From the NCBI RefSeq assembly GCF_026151205.1, contig NC_087077.1, forward strand, positions 6,224,483 through 6,288,482: DNA of 64,000 nt, in the 5' to 3' direction. The translations under genes were made by a program, and so were the position numbers. A model generated the notes under the pieces. It was not told the origin of the DNA. It searched no databases and worked only from the letters and a program-made list of their open reading frames with translations. This document shows, one piece after another, positions 36,345 through 47,853 of this stretch (position 1 is the first letter of the stretch; the number at the start of each line of letters is the position of its first letter). Source of the stretch: Bolinopsis microptera (Eukaryota > Ctenophora > Tentaculata > Lobata > Bolinopsidae).

Positions 36345-38340
36345 ACTCCACCTCAACCTACAGTACCCCCTCTACAGTACCCCCTCTACAGTACCCCCTA
36401 CAGTACCCCCTACAGTACCCCCTACAGTACCCCCTACAGTACCCCTTCTACAGTACCTCCTCTACAGTACCCCCTACAGTACCCCCTACAGTACCCCCTA
36501 CAGTACCAACTACCCCCTACAGTACCCCCTCTACAGTACCCCCTCTACAGTACCCCTTCTACAGTACCTCCTCTACAGTACCCCCTACAGTACCCCCTAC
36601 AGTACCCCCTACAGTACCCCCTACAGTACCAACTACCCCCTACAGTACCCCCTCTACAGTACCCCTCTACAGTACCCCTACAGTACCCCCTACAGTACCC
36701 CCTACAGTACCAACTACCCCCTACAGTACCCCTTACACTCTACAGTACCCCCTACAGTACTCCACCTCCACCTCCACCTACAGTACCCCCTACAGTATCC
36801 CCTACAGTACCCCCTCTACAGTACTCCCCCCTCTACAGTACCCCCTCTACAGTACCCCCTCTACAGTACCCCTACAGTACCCCTACAGTACCCCCTACAG
36901 TACCCCCTACAGTACCCCCTACAGTATCCCTTACAGTACCCCCTACAGTATCCCCTACAGTATCCCCTACAGTACCCCCTAAAGTACCCCCTACAGTACA
37001 CCCTACAGTACCCCCTACAGTACCCCCTACAGTACCCCCTACAGTATCCCTTACAGTACCCCCTACAGTATCCCCTACAGTACCCCCTAGAGTATCCCCT
37101 ACAGTATCCCCTACAGTACCCCCTAAAGTACCCCCTACAGTACCAACTACCCCCTACAGTACCCCCTCTACAGTACCCCCTCTACAGTACCCCCTACAGT
37201 ACCCCCTACAGTACCCCTTCTACTGGCTCTACAGTACCCCCTCTATAGTACCCCCTACAGTACCCCATACAGTACCCCCTACAGTACCCCCTACAGTACC
37301 CCCTACAGTATCCCTTACAGTACTCCTTACAGTATCCCCTACAGTATCCCCTACAGTACCCCCTACAGTACCCCCTACAGTACCCCCTACAGTACCCCCT
37401 ACAATACCCCTTACAGTATCCCTTACAGTACCCCCTAAAGTACCCCCTACAGTACCCCCTACAGTATCCCCTACAGTATCCCCTACAGTATCCCCTACAG
37501 TACCCCCTACAGTACCCCCTACAGTACCCCCTACAGTACCCCCTACAGTATCCCTTACAGTACCCCATACAGTACCCCCTACAGTACCCCCTACAGTATC
37601 CCTTACAGTACCCCCTACAGTACCCCCTACAGTATCCCTTACAGTACCCCCTAAAGTACCCCTCTACAGTACTCCCCCCTCTACAATACCCCCTCTAAAG
37701 TACCCCCTCTGCAGTACTCCCCCTACAGTATCCCCTACAGTACCCCTACAGTATCCCCTACAGTATCCCCTACAGTATCCCTTACAGTACCCCCTACAGT
37801 ACCCCCTACAGTATCCCTTACAGTACCCCCTACAGTACCCCCTACAGTACCCCCTACAGTACCCCCTACAGTACCCCCTACAGTATCCCTTACAGTACCC
37901 CCTAAAGTACCCCTCTACAGTACTCCCCCCTCTACAATACCCCCTCTACAGTACCCCCTCTGCAGTACTCCCCCTACAGTATCCCCCCTCTACAGTACCC
38001 CCTCTACAGTACTCCCCCTCTACAGTACCCCCTCTACAGTACCCCCCTTTACAGTACTCCCCCTCTACATTACTCCCCCTCTACATTACTCCCCCTACAG
38101 TACCCCCTACGGCCTACAGTACTCCCTACAGTACTCCCCCCTACAGTACCCCCTACAGTACCTCCTCTACAGTACCCCCTCTACAGTACTTCCCCCTCTA
38201 CAGTACCCCCTACAGTACCCCCTACAGTACCCCCCTCTGGCCTCTACAGTACTTCCCCCTCTACAGTACTCCCCTACAGTACCCCCTACAGTACCCCCTA
38301 CAGTACCCCCTCTACAGTACTCCCCACACCCCTCTCCATA
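36345..38340. repeat. 2-kb 12-bp minisatellite upstream of the beta-lactamase-like gene
   Basis: Built on CTACAGTACCCC with CTCTACAGTACC length variants, about 160 units. It begins about 280 bp 5' of the gene's start codon (36063, minus strand), so it lies in or next to the promoter or 5' UTR. It keeps long frames open on + (a 683-codon Tyr/Pro/Thr-rich frame) and on -, but there is no start context, domain or codon bias to suggest a protein. Confidence 0.95.
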
Positions 38341-40205
38341 CATCCTTCCCGTAATACATTAATACGAGGGATCCTCAGTTCATGGAAATGAGTAAGCAAA
38401 ATCCTAACCAACAGGAATCAGGATAAATAGGCCATGTCTAATGTTTAATACCTACTTAACACATTCACCAACAAACTGCTGTTTGGATTAGAATCAGACC
38501 TCCAAATTTAACGAAATCAAGTGACATGGGCCATAATGAAATTATTAGATCGGACGACCCCTCCTCGTACAGTCCCCCCTCTAGATCCCTCCTCGATTGG
38601 TAACAAAATCGAACATTTCACTTAATCGAATTTTCATCAGCACAAATATGAGTTGTTTCCCCGGGAAAAATTTCACGATAACAAAATTATCGATCGAATC
38701 CTCTCATAAATTTCTATTGTTTATCAAAAAAAACGCTAATCTAATATCTGAGGTTTTAAATTTGAGTATTCAGCTTCAATCTCAACAATAAAAATTCAAA
38801 ATTCTTGAGAAGATTAAATACTCAGTATTTCACAGGTTCCGTGAATCTGAAGAATTGTTGCATCTTGTAATTTAGCGGTCACTCAGCAGTCAGCTTAGTG
38901 AACCATCGGACCTTTTTAGTTATTTAATTTTCAAGTTAGGTGACAAAAGGGGACATTGTAATTTGAAGTGCCGAAACGACCGACGCCGCTATGCGGAATT
39001 TTCCCGAATTGTAGGTATTTTTTAAAAAAACGTCAGATTTTTGTATTATTCCGTCCAATTTAACGTTCGGTATATGCAAAAAACATTTGGGGTACAAAAT
39101 GCTCCCAGGAGGCGGTGTAAAGCTGTAGGCGGCGGTAAAAAAGGCCTGACTATCTTTCTTTTAACGACATTACACAAATCTTGGGGGGCGGCAAAAAAAT
39201 TAGTGGTACTGGTAGGGTGGGGGGGGGGGGGCACCTAGATGCGTTTCACCTCTGGGGCATTGTCGTTTATTTTGGTAATTTTATATTAAACAGAAGAATG
39301 TAATAATTAATATGTGTTTATATTTTTAATGTTATCGCACTAAGTTTAATATAGTAGAACAGTTAATCGTCTATCCCTAAACTTAGTCCTTTATTACCGG
39401 CAAAGTGTTCTTGTAATTTAATTTGAATGTTGAATGAGAATGAGCAAGAAAAAGTAAACTCAGGCTTGTTTTTAATTACCCGATTTCTTAAGAAACGTGG
39501 TGTTAATTTTATCTTAAATTCGTAATGCGATTTGAGACCCAAATATCTTTGACATTTCTAATCTTAACATTTAAAATTCTTATTTTACTAGTACCTGCAT
39601 AGTATGTGATTGAGATTCCTCATCGTGTGTTATTCGAACTTAAAAGAAACGCAGATATCAGATATACTTATAGAACTAGGTCGTAGGTAATGATAGTGGG
39701 TCAGTGTCCTCACGCCCAGTCCTAGAACTTGCGTCAGTCACCAACCTTAATCCAACTACACTAATATACACTATAACATTATTCCGCCTTTACAACACGG
39801 TTTATTTGAGAAAAATTGTTCATTCCGTTTTATTCGGAGAAATCATTTTTAATTCTTATCTTCGTCAATTGGAACGAAAGAATATCCGCTAGGTGTATGT
39901 AATACACCTGTATATACTATGTATATATACACCTGTATATACTATGTATATAGGTATGTATATACAGATACTATGCATATATACTACTCGCCATCTCGTG
40001 TACTTCTTTCATGTATCTGATTTGTCAATCAAAATCACTATACTGATACACTCACAATCATTTAATCAAAACACAAAACTATGTGTAGCTTAGCATTATA
40101 AATGGTACTCGGTCGCTAAAGAAAGGGAAGACAGAAAGGGAAGACAGTGCACTATATTTAGGAAGTGCACTACCTACTATATTAGAAGTACATCTCTCAG
40201 AGTAC
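38341..40205. other. No gene recognised
   Basis: AT-rich. A poly-G run is at about 39221-39231. A TATATACACCTG short repeat lies at 39900-39985. Confidence 0.5.
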
Positions 40206-40209
40206 TCCT

Positions 40210-40592
40210 GTAGACTACAAAGTTGGCACAGTGCCAGGTAACAGGTAACAGTTCACTCTTGTACAAACTCTGGAAGCTGGGCATCAAAGGACGATTCTTT
40301 GGTTGTATGGAGTTCATGTACACTAACTCCAAAGCAAAAATCAAGCTCTCTGAAAAGGCCGATATTCTTTGCGGGACTGAGCAAGGACTTGATACACGTT
40401 GTTTACTGCAGGCCGAAAAAAGAGGTGTGAAAAGAGGAGTATAACGTGTATCAAGCTCAAGAATAGTACAAACTTTGTTTATTACCGATAAAGTACAAAG
40501 TACATATCTTGGGATTACTTTCACTCTTACAGGAATCCTAAACCTTGCTCAGATGAAACTTAAAACTCAGACAAAAAGGATATAATATTGCC
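40210..40592 (+). pseudogene. LINE reverse transcriptase relic, internally deleted
   Basis: Reads LYKLWKLGIKGRFFGCMEFMYTNSKAKIKL and CGTEQG, the fingers/palm start of LINE reverse transcriptase. After a small palindromic insert (40390-40456) it resumes near the thumb with STYLGITFTLTGILNLAQMKLKTQTKR. The catalytic YADD region between them is gone. Confidence 0.6.
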
Positions 40593-40769
40593 TAATATAA
40601 AATATAATATTGCCTGATATAAAATATAATATTGCCTAATATGAGACACTTTTAGAATATTTATTGTCTATTTTGTATTTATGTCCCAATCAAAAGATGC
40701 ACGCTGGCTAAAAGGATTTTGCTAGCTTGCCGGTGTCCCAGTAAATCACAGGAAATCTTACCATCTGAG

Positions 40770-41336
40770 TGGGATTTGTCATAAGTTGTATGACCCGCCG
40801 CGCACAAAGTGCGTGGCTCCCCCTGTATCGTCAGGACGATAGTGAAACGACCGTGGGGGTCGCAACGTGATACAAAGTGGGATGCTAAAGATTATCATTT
40901 CTTCGCAGCGGGTTTGTGTTACTGTTACTAGGTAATTCGCCATCGACAGTGAGCCGCGCGTGCCGACTGTAGGATGGTCCTTTAGCGCTAATTTCGGCCA
41001 GCACAAAATTCTTGAAAAAAATGCGTATTGAGTAACCTTCCCTTCATCCAATTTTAACAAAAAATGGTAAGTTTACTGTACTCATAAACTTACAAGAAAA
41101 GTGTCCGAAAAATTTGAAGCATATTCAACCATGTATTGACCATTGTTGATGGTTTGGCCCGGCGCGCTACTAAAAAAGAAAAAGTTTAAGAAAGAATTGT
41201 ATCACGTGGTGACTGGTGACCCCCACGGTCGCTTCACTATAGTTTCACTATAGCTTGACTATCACCTGTATCGTCTTCGACGATACAGGGGGAGCCGCGC
41301 ACTTCGTGCGCGGCGGGTCATACAACGTAGGCTTTT
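40770..41336. other. GC-rich hairpin modules
   Basis: TGTATGACCCGCCGCGCAC ... GATACAGGGGG-type modules occur at 40785-40875 and 41215-41330, each able to form a hairpin (AGCCGCGCAC-TTC-GTGCGCGGC at 41293-41315). Related modules lie at 10640, 20580 and 22900. This is a dispersed family without clear ends. Confidence 0.55.
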
Positions 41337-41699
41337 ACTAAATCGCTCGCCCAAAAATTCCACGTGACTTTGGTTTTTTTGGTTTTGCAGCCGTACAAAA
41401 CGGTTTTACATAAACCCTAATCCCAACCCTAACCCTAACCATAACCCCGAAGCTATCCACAATCTTAACCACAACCCTAACCCTAACCTGAGCCCTAAAT
41501 AATCGAATTCACGTTTTACTAGCCTGTCACGTGACCAAAACGGTTTTTTGCCCATGACTCTCCAGGGAAGCATTTTAACCCTACGTCATGGGGGGTGATT
41601 CGGAATCAGCGTCCAAAAATACACCGATGTAGATCACTTTCATGCCTAAAGGGCCTTTTCACAAGAATTTTTTTAAAATTTGGGCGAGCGATTTAGTAG
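41337..41699 (+). mobile_element. MITE-B copy 4 with CCCTAA-like repeats
   Basis: Inverted ends ACTAAATCGCTCGCCCAAA and its complement (41679-41697). The interior has several CCCTAACCCTAA words (41405-41500) and the CATGGGGGGTGATTCGGAAT core. The ends differ from the 10217 copy, so this is a subfamily. Confidence 0.7.
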
Positions 41700-43439
41700 G
41701 AGCGCCTATTTTCGCATATTTTTGAAGTAAAAATTCTATATCTTCCACATTTTAAACACTAAAGTAATGAACCGTTTGGGAGATGGTCTCAACAGTATGA
41801 TGTGTTGAACAGTGATGAATGTTTACCAGAGTTATAAATTTGTTCAAGTAGAGAAATAATTGCTGCCCCTAGACTGATACCCTAGCGTATGTCCAAAATG
41901 GATAATTTTGGCTATTGCAGACCTCGTGGAAGCATTTGTGGCCTAAAAATTGGCATGAATACAGAATAGAGGTCACTAAACAAGATAAAAGTGTCAAGTG
42001 GAAGATTTGGAAAATTAATTAAAAAAATGTGTGTCCGTCACAGTCGTGTCCGTCACAATTTGAAAATGGGGCCACGCAAACAAAAATTGAGCAATCTCCA
42101 AGAAAAAGGCATCTCGGAAATCCCTAAACCTTCTTTTATCATTGTAATTCCAAATTAGAGACAATTGATAACTTTTTGAGATAGATTTGGGTACCATCTG
42201 AGTAGACACCCAAAAAAGTGTCATATTTGACACAGGGGTGCTATCTCAGAAAGTAATAATGGTAGGGGTCTGAAATTTTCACACAACCTGTAGAAAGGTT
42301 AAATGTGGACTAATAAACAGTTGAAGCTGATAAATAAGCAACGTACCGAGTACAACATTCGTTTGAACTTTAAAAAATAGCAAAATCGTAGTGTCCGTCA
42401 CAGTGGAATAGCCCTTGAGATGAATCATCCTCCCTAACTTTCCATATGTCTTCGTAAGTGTCCTCCTAGCAGCAGTCCAACTGCTTCTGTTGACGATGTC
42501 TACTTAACTTTCTTTTTGTAATTTTATAAGATTAAAAAATTATAATTTCAAATTTGGACACAAGTCTTGGAACCCTGTATATCGTTTGAATGACCTTTTT
42601 TGCCATGTCTGAAATGGTTTGTAAATGGGCTATTGTTAGCCCCAAGTATTTTGGTCCCTCATTCCTTGCCAATCAACCAATATATAATATATGATTAAAG
42701 GAATGTAAAACAAAACTTATTATTTGTAGTTTCTTTTTTTTTACTAAGGAATTCATTAAATTAATTTAACTAATGTATATGTAGTGTGTGTGTGTGTATT
42801 AAATATTGGGAAACTAATCATCAAGCCTCACTGGGACGGAGCATTGTTAAAAGATCATAGATCTTGTAGGGCCCTGGCCCTCCTTCAGTACAAATTTAAA
42901 GGGAACATCAGTCAAATATTTATTATTATAAGACATATAAGTAACATTAGATTGAAAAATTTACTGAATTATGAATTTTGAATTATGTATACACTCTGCA
43001 CACAATGAGGTTCCTTAATTAATAGTAGCATTTTAATTAGTTCAAAACTAAAAGTTTTGGGCAATCATAAATTTTTAATCATCTTTTGATATTGATTGAA
43101 ATAAATTTTCGTGCACATACAGAATGAATGGTTAATAATTTAATATATATGTAGACCAAGCTCTGTACACGGGATGCTTCCTGGAAGAATCCAGTTCTTT
43201 TAGCGGGGCACCCTACCTAAAGCCAAATTGAGATATAATAATCATATTCCTAGGGAAATAATCAGAAATCGAATACCAATCAAATAATATGATATTATTA
43301 ATTAAATTAAAATTGAAATTTAAAAACACCACTATTAAGCGTACACTTTTACTCAGCAGTGTCACTACAACTAGTTTACAAAAATACTTTTAAAACTATA
43401 TATCAAAAGCAAAATAAAGTTCTATGTATAAATTCGTTC
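41700..43439. other. No gene recognised
   Basis: AT-rich. GTGTCCGTCAC recurs at 42031, 42048 and 42392. A TG run is at 42786-42799. The right part may include the 3' UTR of the adjoining LINE. Confidence 0.45.
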
Positions 43440-43496
43440 ATAAAACTTCCAAAAAGCTAATATAATTTAGATAAGTCAAAGAGAGGGTTAAAATTA

Positions 43497-46034
43497 TTAA
43501 TAGAACATTTTTGCTACCTCAGTGTCAGATAAAGTAAACAAATAAGTCTTCAGTGCGGACTTAAACGCCTCAACAGAATAACATTGTTTAACTGAGTCTG
43601 GTAGTGCATTAAAAACTCGTGGACCAACCACACTAAAACTACGATCACCAAAACCCTTGGTTGAACGATAAGGGACTATGAGCCTAACAGTGTGTCCATG
43701 GTGAGCATACTTAAACATATCTTGAAGGTACAGTGGCGCTATTCCATTAATAGCCTTAAAAGATAGGAGACATATTTTAAAAATCACTCTTTTAGGTATA
43801 TTAAGCCAGTGCAATTTATCAAGATCGTCGCCTAGGTGATCAAATTTATATTTTCCAGTTACTGCTTTTGCACAGGCATTTTGAATAAGCTGTAGTTGAT
43901 GTATGAGGTACTTGGAGATGCCGTAAAACATGGCGTTACAGTAGTCCAAACAAGAAACAACGAGGCTATTAACAATTGTCTTAAGCTGTTTTGTAGTCAG
44001 CAGAAACCGTATCTTAGTGAGGTTGCGTAGTGTTAGGAAACATTTCTTCTTCAACTCAACAACATGTTTGCTCATAGTAAGCCCAGAGTCCATATGTATC
44101 CCAAGATTCTTAACTGTGCTCACAAATCGAATAGTTGTGTCACTCCCAAAATTCACTCCCTTTATATTGATCTCTTGTAGGACGGACATAGGACCAAAAA
44201 CGATTATCTGTGTTTTACTGTCATTCATTGCTAGAAAGTATTTTTTCATCCAAGCTCTAATAGATGCAAAGCATCCCCTGAGCTTAGAGAGTAACGTTTC
44301 GCACTGGTTGATGGGTTTAAATCTCTTTAAGATCTGGTGGTCATCTGCATACCCATAAATTGTGAAGTCCATTCCTTGTACAAATCTATAGATGGATCTG
44401 ATATAAAGGTTAAACAGAACAGGTCCCAGAACTGAGCCCTGAGGAACACCAAACTTAATAACTATTTCTTCAGAGAGAGTAGAACCAAGTCGAATTCTCT
44501 GAGCACGACCTTTTAGAAAGCTAGTAAACCATTTTAACACAGTGCCCCTTAGTCCTATCTCCTTCATGAGAATGTTCAGTAAGACATCATGGTCTACAGT
44601 ATCAAACGCCGCCGATAGGTCAAGCATCATGACAACTGTAGCACTCTTTTCATCTGATGCAACTAGAAGATCATTCCATATTCTGATCAATAATGTTTCT
44701 GTGCTGAAGGTCTTCTTGTATGCAGACTGTTCTGGGCAGTGGAGATTATGCTTATCTAAGTGATCGTTTAGGCGCTTTAACACCACTCTCTCGATTAGCT
44801 TCCCAAGGAAAGTGAGGTTTGAGACAGGGCGAAAGTTTTTCAAGACATTAGGATCAAGAGAGTTACTTTTCAGGAGGGGAACAATATCAGCAAGTTTGAC
44901 TCCGTCCATTGAACCTTGAGATAAGGATGCATTAACAATCTGTAGAAGTAATGGTAGCAGAATGCTGATGTTCTCTTTAAGCAGTGTAGTAGGTAAGATG
45001 TCAGAAGGTGAACATTTGATACCAAACTCGTCAATGATTTCCTTTAGCTCATCTAATGTGACAGGTTCAAAGGTAGACCAGTGGTAGGATTCGGGAGCTT
45101 CAGCAGAAGAGTCTGATGGAAGAGTAAACCGATCATGATCCATATCTTTCCTAATGTTATCAATCTTAGATGTAAAGTAGGCGTTAAAGTCTGCTGCTAG
45201 CTTTGGAAGATCATCTGTGTAATCTGGCAGAGGATTAGATTGTTTACGGTCTAAATTTCTATTGACCAGCTGCCACAAAGTTCTTGGGTTGCCTTTAGAG
45301 TTTTCTACCATATTCTTAAAGTACTCCTTCTTCTTCAGATCAGCCATTTTAGAACATTCTGAGCTGATGTCTCTAAACATGATTTTATCTTCAAGCGTTG
45401 CTGTTGGTTTACGAGTTTTTGCCTCGGCTTTTCTTCTCAGCTTTCTGTAGTCCCTGTATTCATTATCAAACCAAGGTGCAGAATCAATAACAGATACCTT
45501 CTTGGAGACTATTGGAGCATGCTCATCTAGGAGTTCAGCACACAAGTCGTTCAAGTTGGCAACAGATGCACTCATATCAGTAGTTCCAATTTTCCCAAGA
45601 TCAATCAAGTTTACTATATCGAAGAGATCACTGGTAAATTGGTCATCATCCACAGTCTTCAAATTTCTGTAAGTGATATCTTTAAAATATTTCTTTTCGA
45701 ATTCCAAAGAGAAGTCACAATAGACTGGAAAATGATCTGATCCATGCCTATTCACACTATCAACCAAAACCTTGCATTGAAGCTGATTCTTGATAGAGAA
45801 GCAGAAGATTTGGTCTAGTGATCCACCAGCAACATGGGTTGGTTCATTAACATGATGATTAAATCCGTAAGACAGAAATAAGTCAAGCGTCTTCCTAACA
45901 AGCTTGTCATTCTTATTCTCAAAATGAATGTTCAAGAATATAGGAGTAGTAACCATATTTACTATGCAAAATGCCCCAACCACATAGTGTAAATTTATAT
46001 AAAATCCAAATTCCATATCATCATTAAACCTCAA
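43497..46034 (-). mobile_element. CR1/L2-like LINE ORF2, 5'-truncated, reverse transcriptase intact
   Basis: An 845-codon frame. Its first ~110 residues are the C-terminal third of an APE-type endonuclease (NEPTHVAGGSLDQIF, GSDHFPVYCDF). The reverse transcriptase follows with FRPVSNLTFLGKLIERVV, AFDTVDHDVL, GVPQGSVLGPVLF and YADD (about residue 560). The tail, WLNIPKRVIFKICLLSFKAI and APLYLQDM, is typical of the CR1/L2/Rex group. The N-terminal endonuclease and ORF1 are not visible upstream, which suggests 5' truncation. The long uninterrupted frame points to a young insertion. It copies RNA at a nicked target but would need the missing endonuclease part to be autonomous. Confidence 0.9.
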
Positions 46035-46710
46035 TAGTCAATATAATAGCCCCAGCAAAATTAAATAACTTCTTATATACCTTACTGTCATACTACAAAT
46101 TAATTAAACATTTGAAATCTATTAACCAGAGAATAAATTTCTAAACCTAATGCAAGTGAAATAATTTAGATGCAATAATGAATGCCTAATGTGAGTATTA
46201 TCTGTCAATGTCCTTGTAAAACAGTCTGTACAAGAGATATGAGTAACTAATATAGAAGAAAAAAACAGGAAGTTGTCGTCTGTTGAAAAATAAATAAAAT
46301 ATCTAGAATATAGATTAGAATATAAAATAACATTCAGTCAATGTGCCCATATCCAAAAACCCGCATTCTCGCATTCTAAGAATGTAGGAAATTTTTAAAA
46401 GTAGGAAATTTTTGACAAAAAATAGGAAATTCGAGTGCCAACTCTGAGAATTTTCGATAATATTTCAGTAGGAATTTAAATGAAAGAGCAGACTAAAAGT
46501 TTCTGGACCTTTATTTAAATGTCCTCAGTCAGGGATCCACTGATCCAGTCTATCAATTTCGTTTCACAGACCAAAGTTTGTTGCTATTAGCTACAAAATC
46601 TGTGCATCAAGTAACCACTAACCAGATGCTAATTATTGGGGCATTTTCGCGTACACGACATAAATTATAGTTGTCATTATTACTTTATTAACATTTTACT
46701 ATCTACTTAT
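46035..46710. other. No gene recognised
   Basis: AT-rich spacer between the LINE and the next element. Confidence 0.4.
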
Positions 46711-47775
46711 CTACCTTACTCGGGAATATTATAACCGGGATAAAGTGGTGGGTTTTGGAAGATTCCGCCATATTTTTCCCGGTCAAAAGTTTTACCAGTC
46801 ATAAAAAAACCCGCCGACTCAGATTATGGGGTTCCAAGGGGGTGGTGATCATCATATTTTACCTGAAGTCTCATATGTGCTAGAGAAGACTTTTGAAGCA
46901 GTGGATGGAGGGCTGTAACTTTATTGGCGGTTGCTACCATAATTTCGTTATAAAAATCACAATTTGGTTATAGAAATCAGATTCCAAGGTGGACCGTGAT
47001 TATCACTTCTCTTGCCCATGAATCAGTGAATCGTGAGAAGAAAACAATTTATATGTTATAGAAGAAAACGAAAATTATAATAATATATAATATATATTAT
47101 AATTATAATGGCTCTAAAGATTGATCGCTTCTCGTGTGCAGTGTGTAGACTAAAGAAAGAGGGAGTTTTTCCCGTTAAAGTAACTTGTGGCCACATCCCG
47201 CTAGAAGTGAGTAAACTGTGCCACTATTTCATGGTCCACGGTGGATTGATTACTGGAGCAGTTGAAGATACAAAGCCAAGACGTTCCCCAATACCAAGCG
47301 GTGGGTAGGAAATTAAGCTCCGGCTGACCTTCAGAGCAGTAGCCCCATTAGCGGACAAAATGAAAGTCTTGTTAAGACAACAATACAACTTCGAATTTGA
47401 CGGTCAGCAGCTCAGGGGGATATCAATAATGATAATGGCGGGGACATTAGCGATAATGAGAATGAGAATACGCCTTAATGAAGATTTGACTTATTATTGC
47501 TTAGATTTATTTTCCTTTAAATAGACGTGTCTTTTTTTTCTATTTCTGAGTAATATCAATAACTGTAAATTGAAATAACTTCTTTAACAAGTAACAAAAA
47601 CAGAAATTTCGGTTGAAAATTTGTTGACCTCTGAAAAAAAACTTGAAAGGTCGGCCACCGGTAAATACATGACCGGGATAATTTGGCGGGTTTTGGGAAA
47701 GTCCGCCATATTTTTCCCGGTCATTAATTTTCCCAGTCATAAATTAACCCGCTATAATATTCCCGAGTAAGGTAG
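46711..47775. mobile_element. 1.07-kb element with terminal inverted and subterminal direct repeats
   Basis: The ends are inverted: CTACCTTACTCGGGAATATT at 46711 and its complement ending at 47775. Just inside are direct repeats of about 80 bp sharing CCGCCATATTTTTCCCGGTC (46767 and 47703). That combination is odd for a simple transposon. An ORF at 47108-47308 lies within. I could not assign a target duplication or superfamily. Confidence 0.7.
47108..47308 (+). CDS. Small ORF with RING-like Cys/His start, inside the element
   Basis: 66 codons beginning MALKIDRFSCAVCRLKKEGVFPVKVTCGHIP. The CxxC...CxH spacing resembles the first half of a RING or related zinc finger, but the second half is missing. 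It could be an exon fragment captured by the element or a chance frame. Function unknown. Confidence 0.3.
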   Translation: MALKIDRFSCAVCRLKKEGVFPVKVTCGHIPLEVSKLCHYFMVHGGLITGAVEDTKPRRSPIPSGG

Positions 47776-47853
47776 TCTATGAAACCGGATATGTCTATAT
47801 AATCCTTTTATATGATCTAATACGTTTAAATTCATGCTTTCAGGTGTAGTCCT

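Noticed and set aside
36303-38354. A 683-codon open frame rich in Tyr, Pro, Thr and Val
   Set aside because: It is wholly a 12-bp minisatellite. A unit divisible by three without stops stays open on both strands. There is no start context, domain or unique flanking coding sequence.
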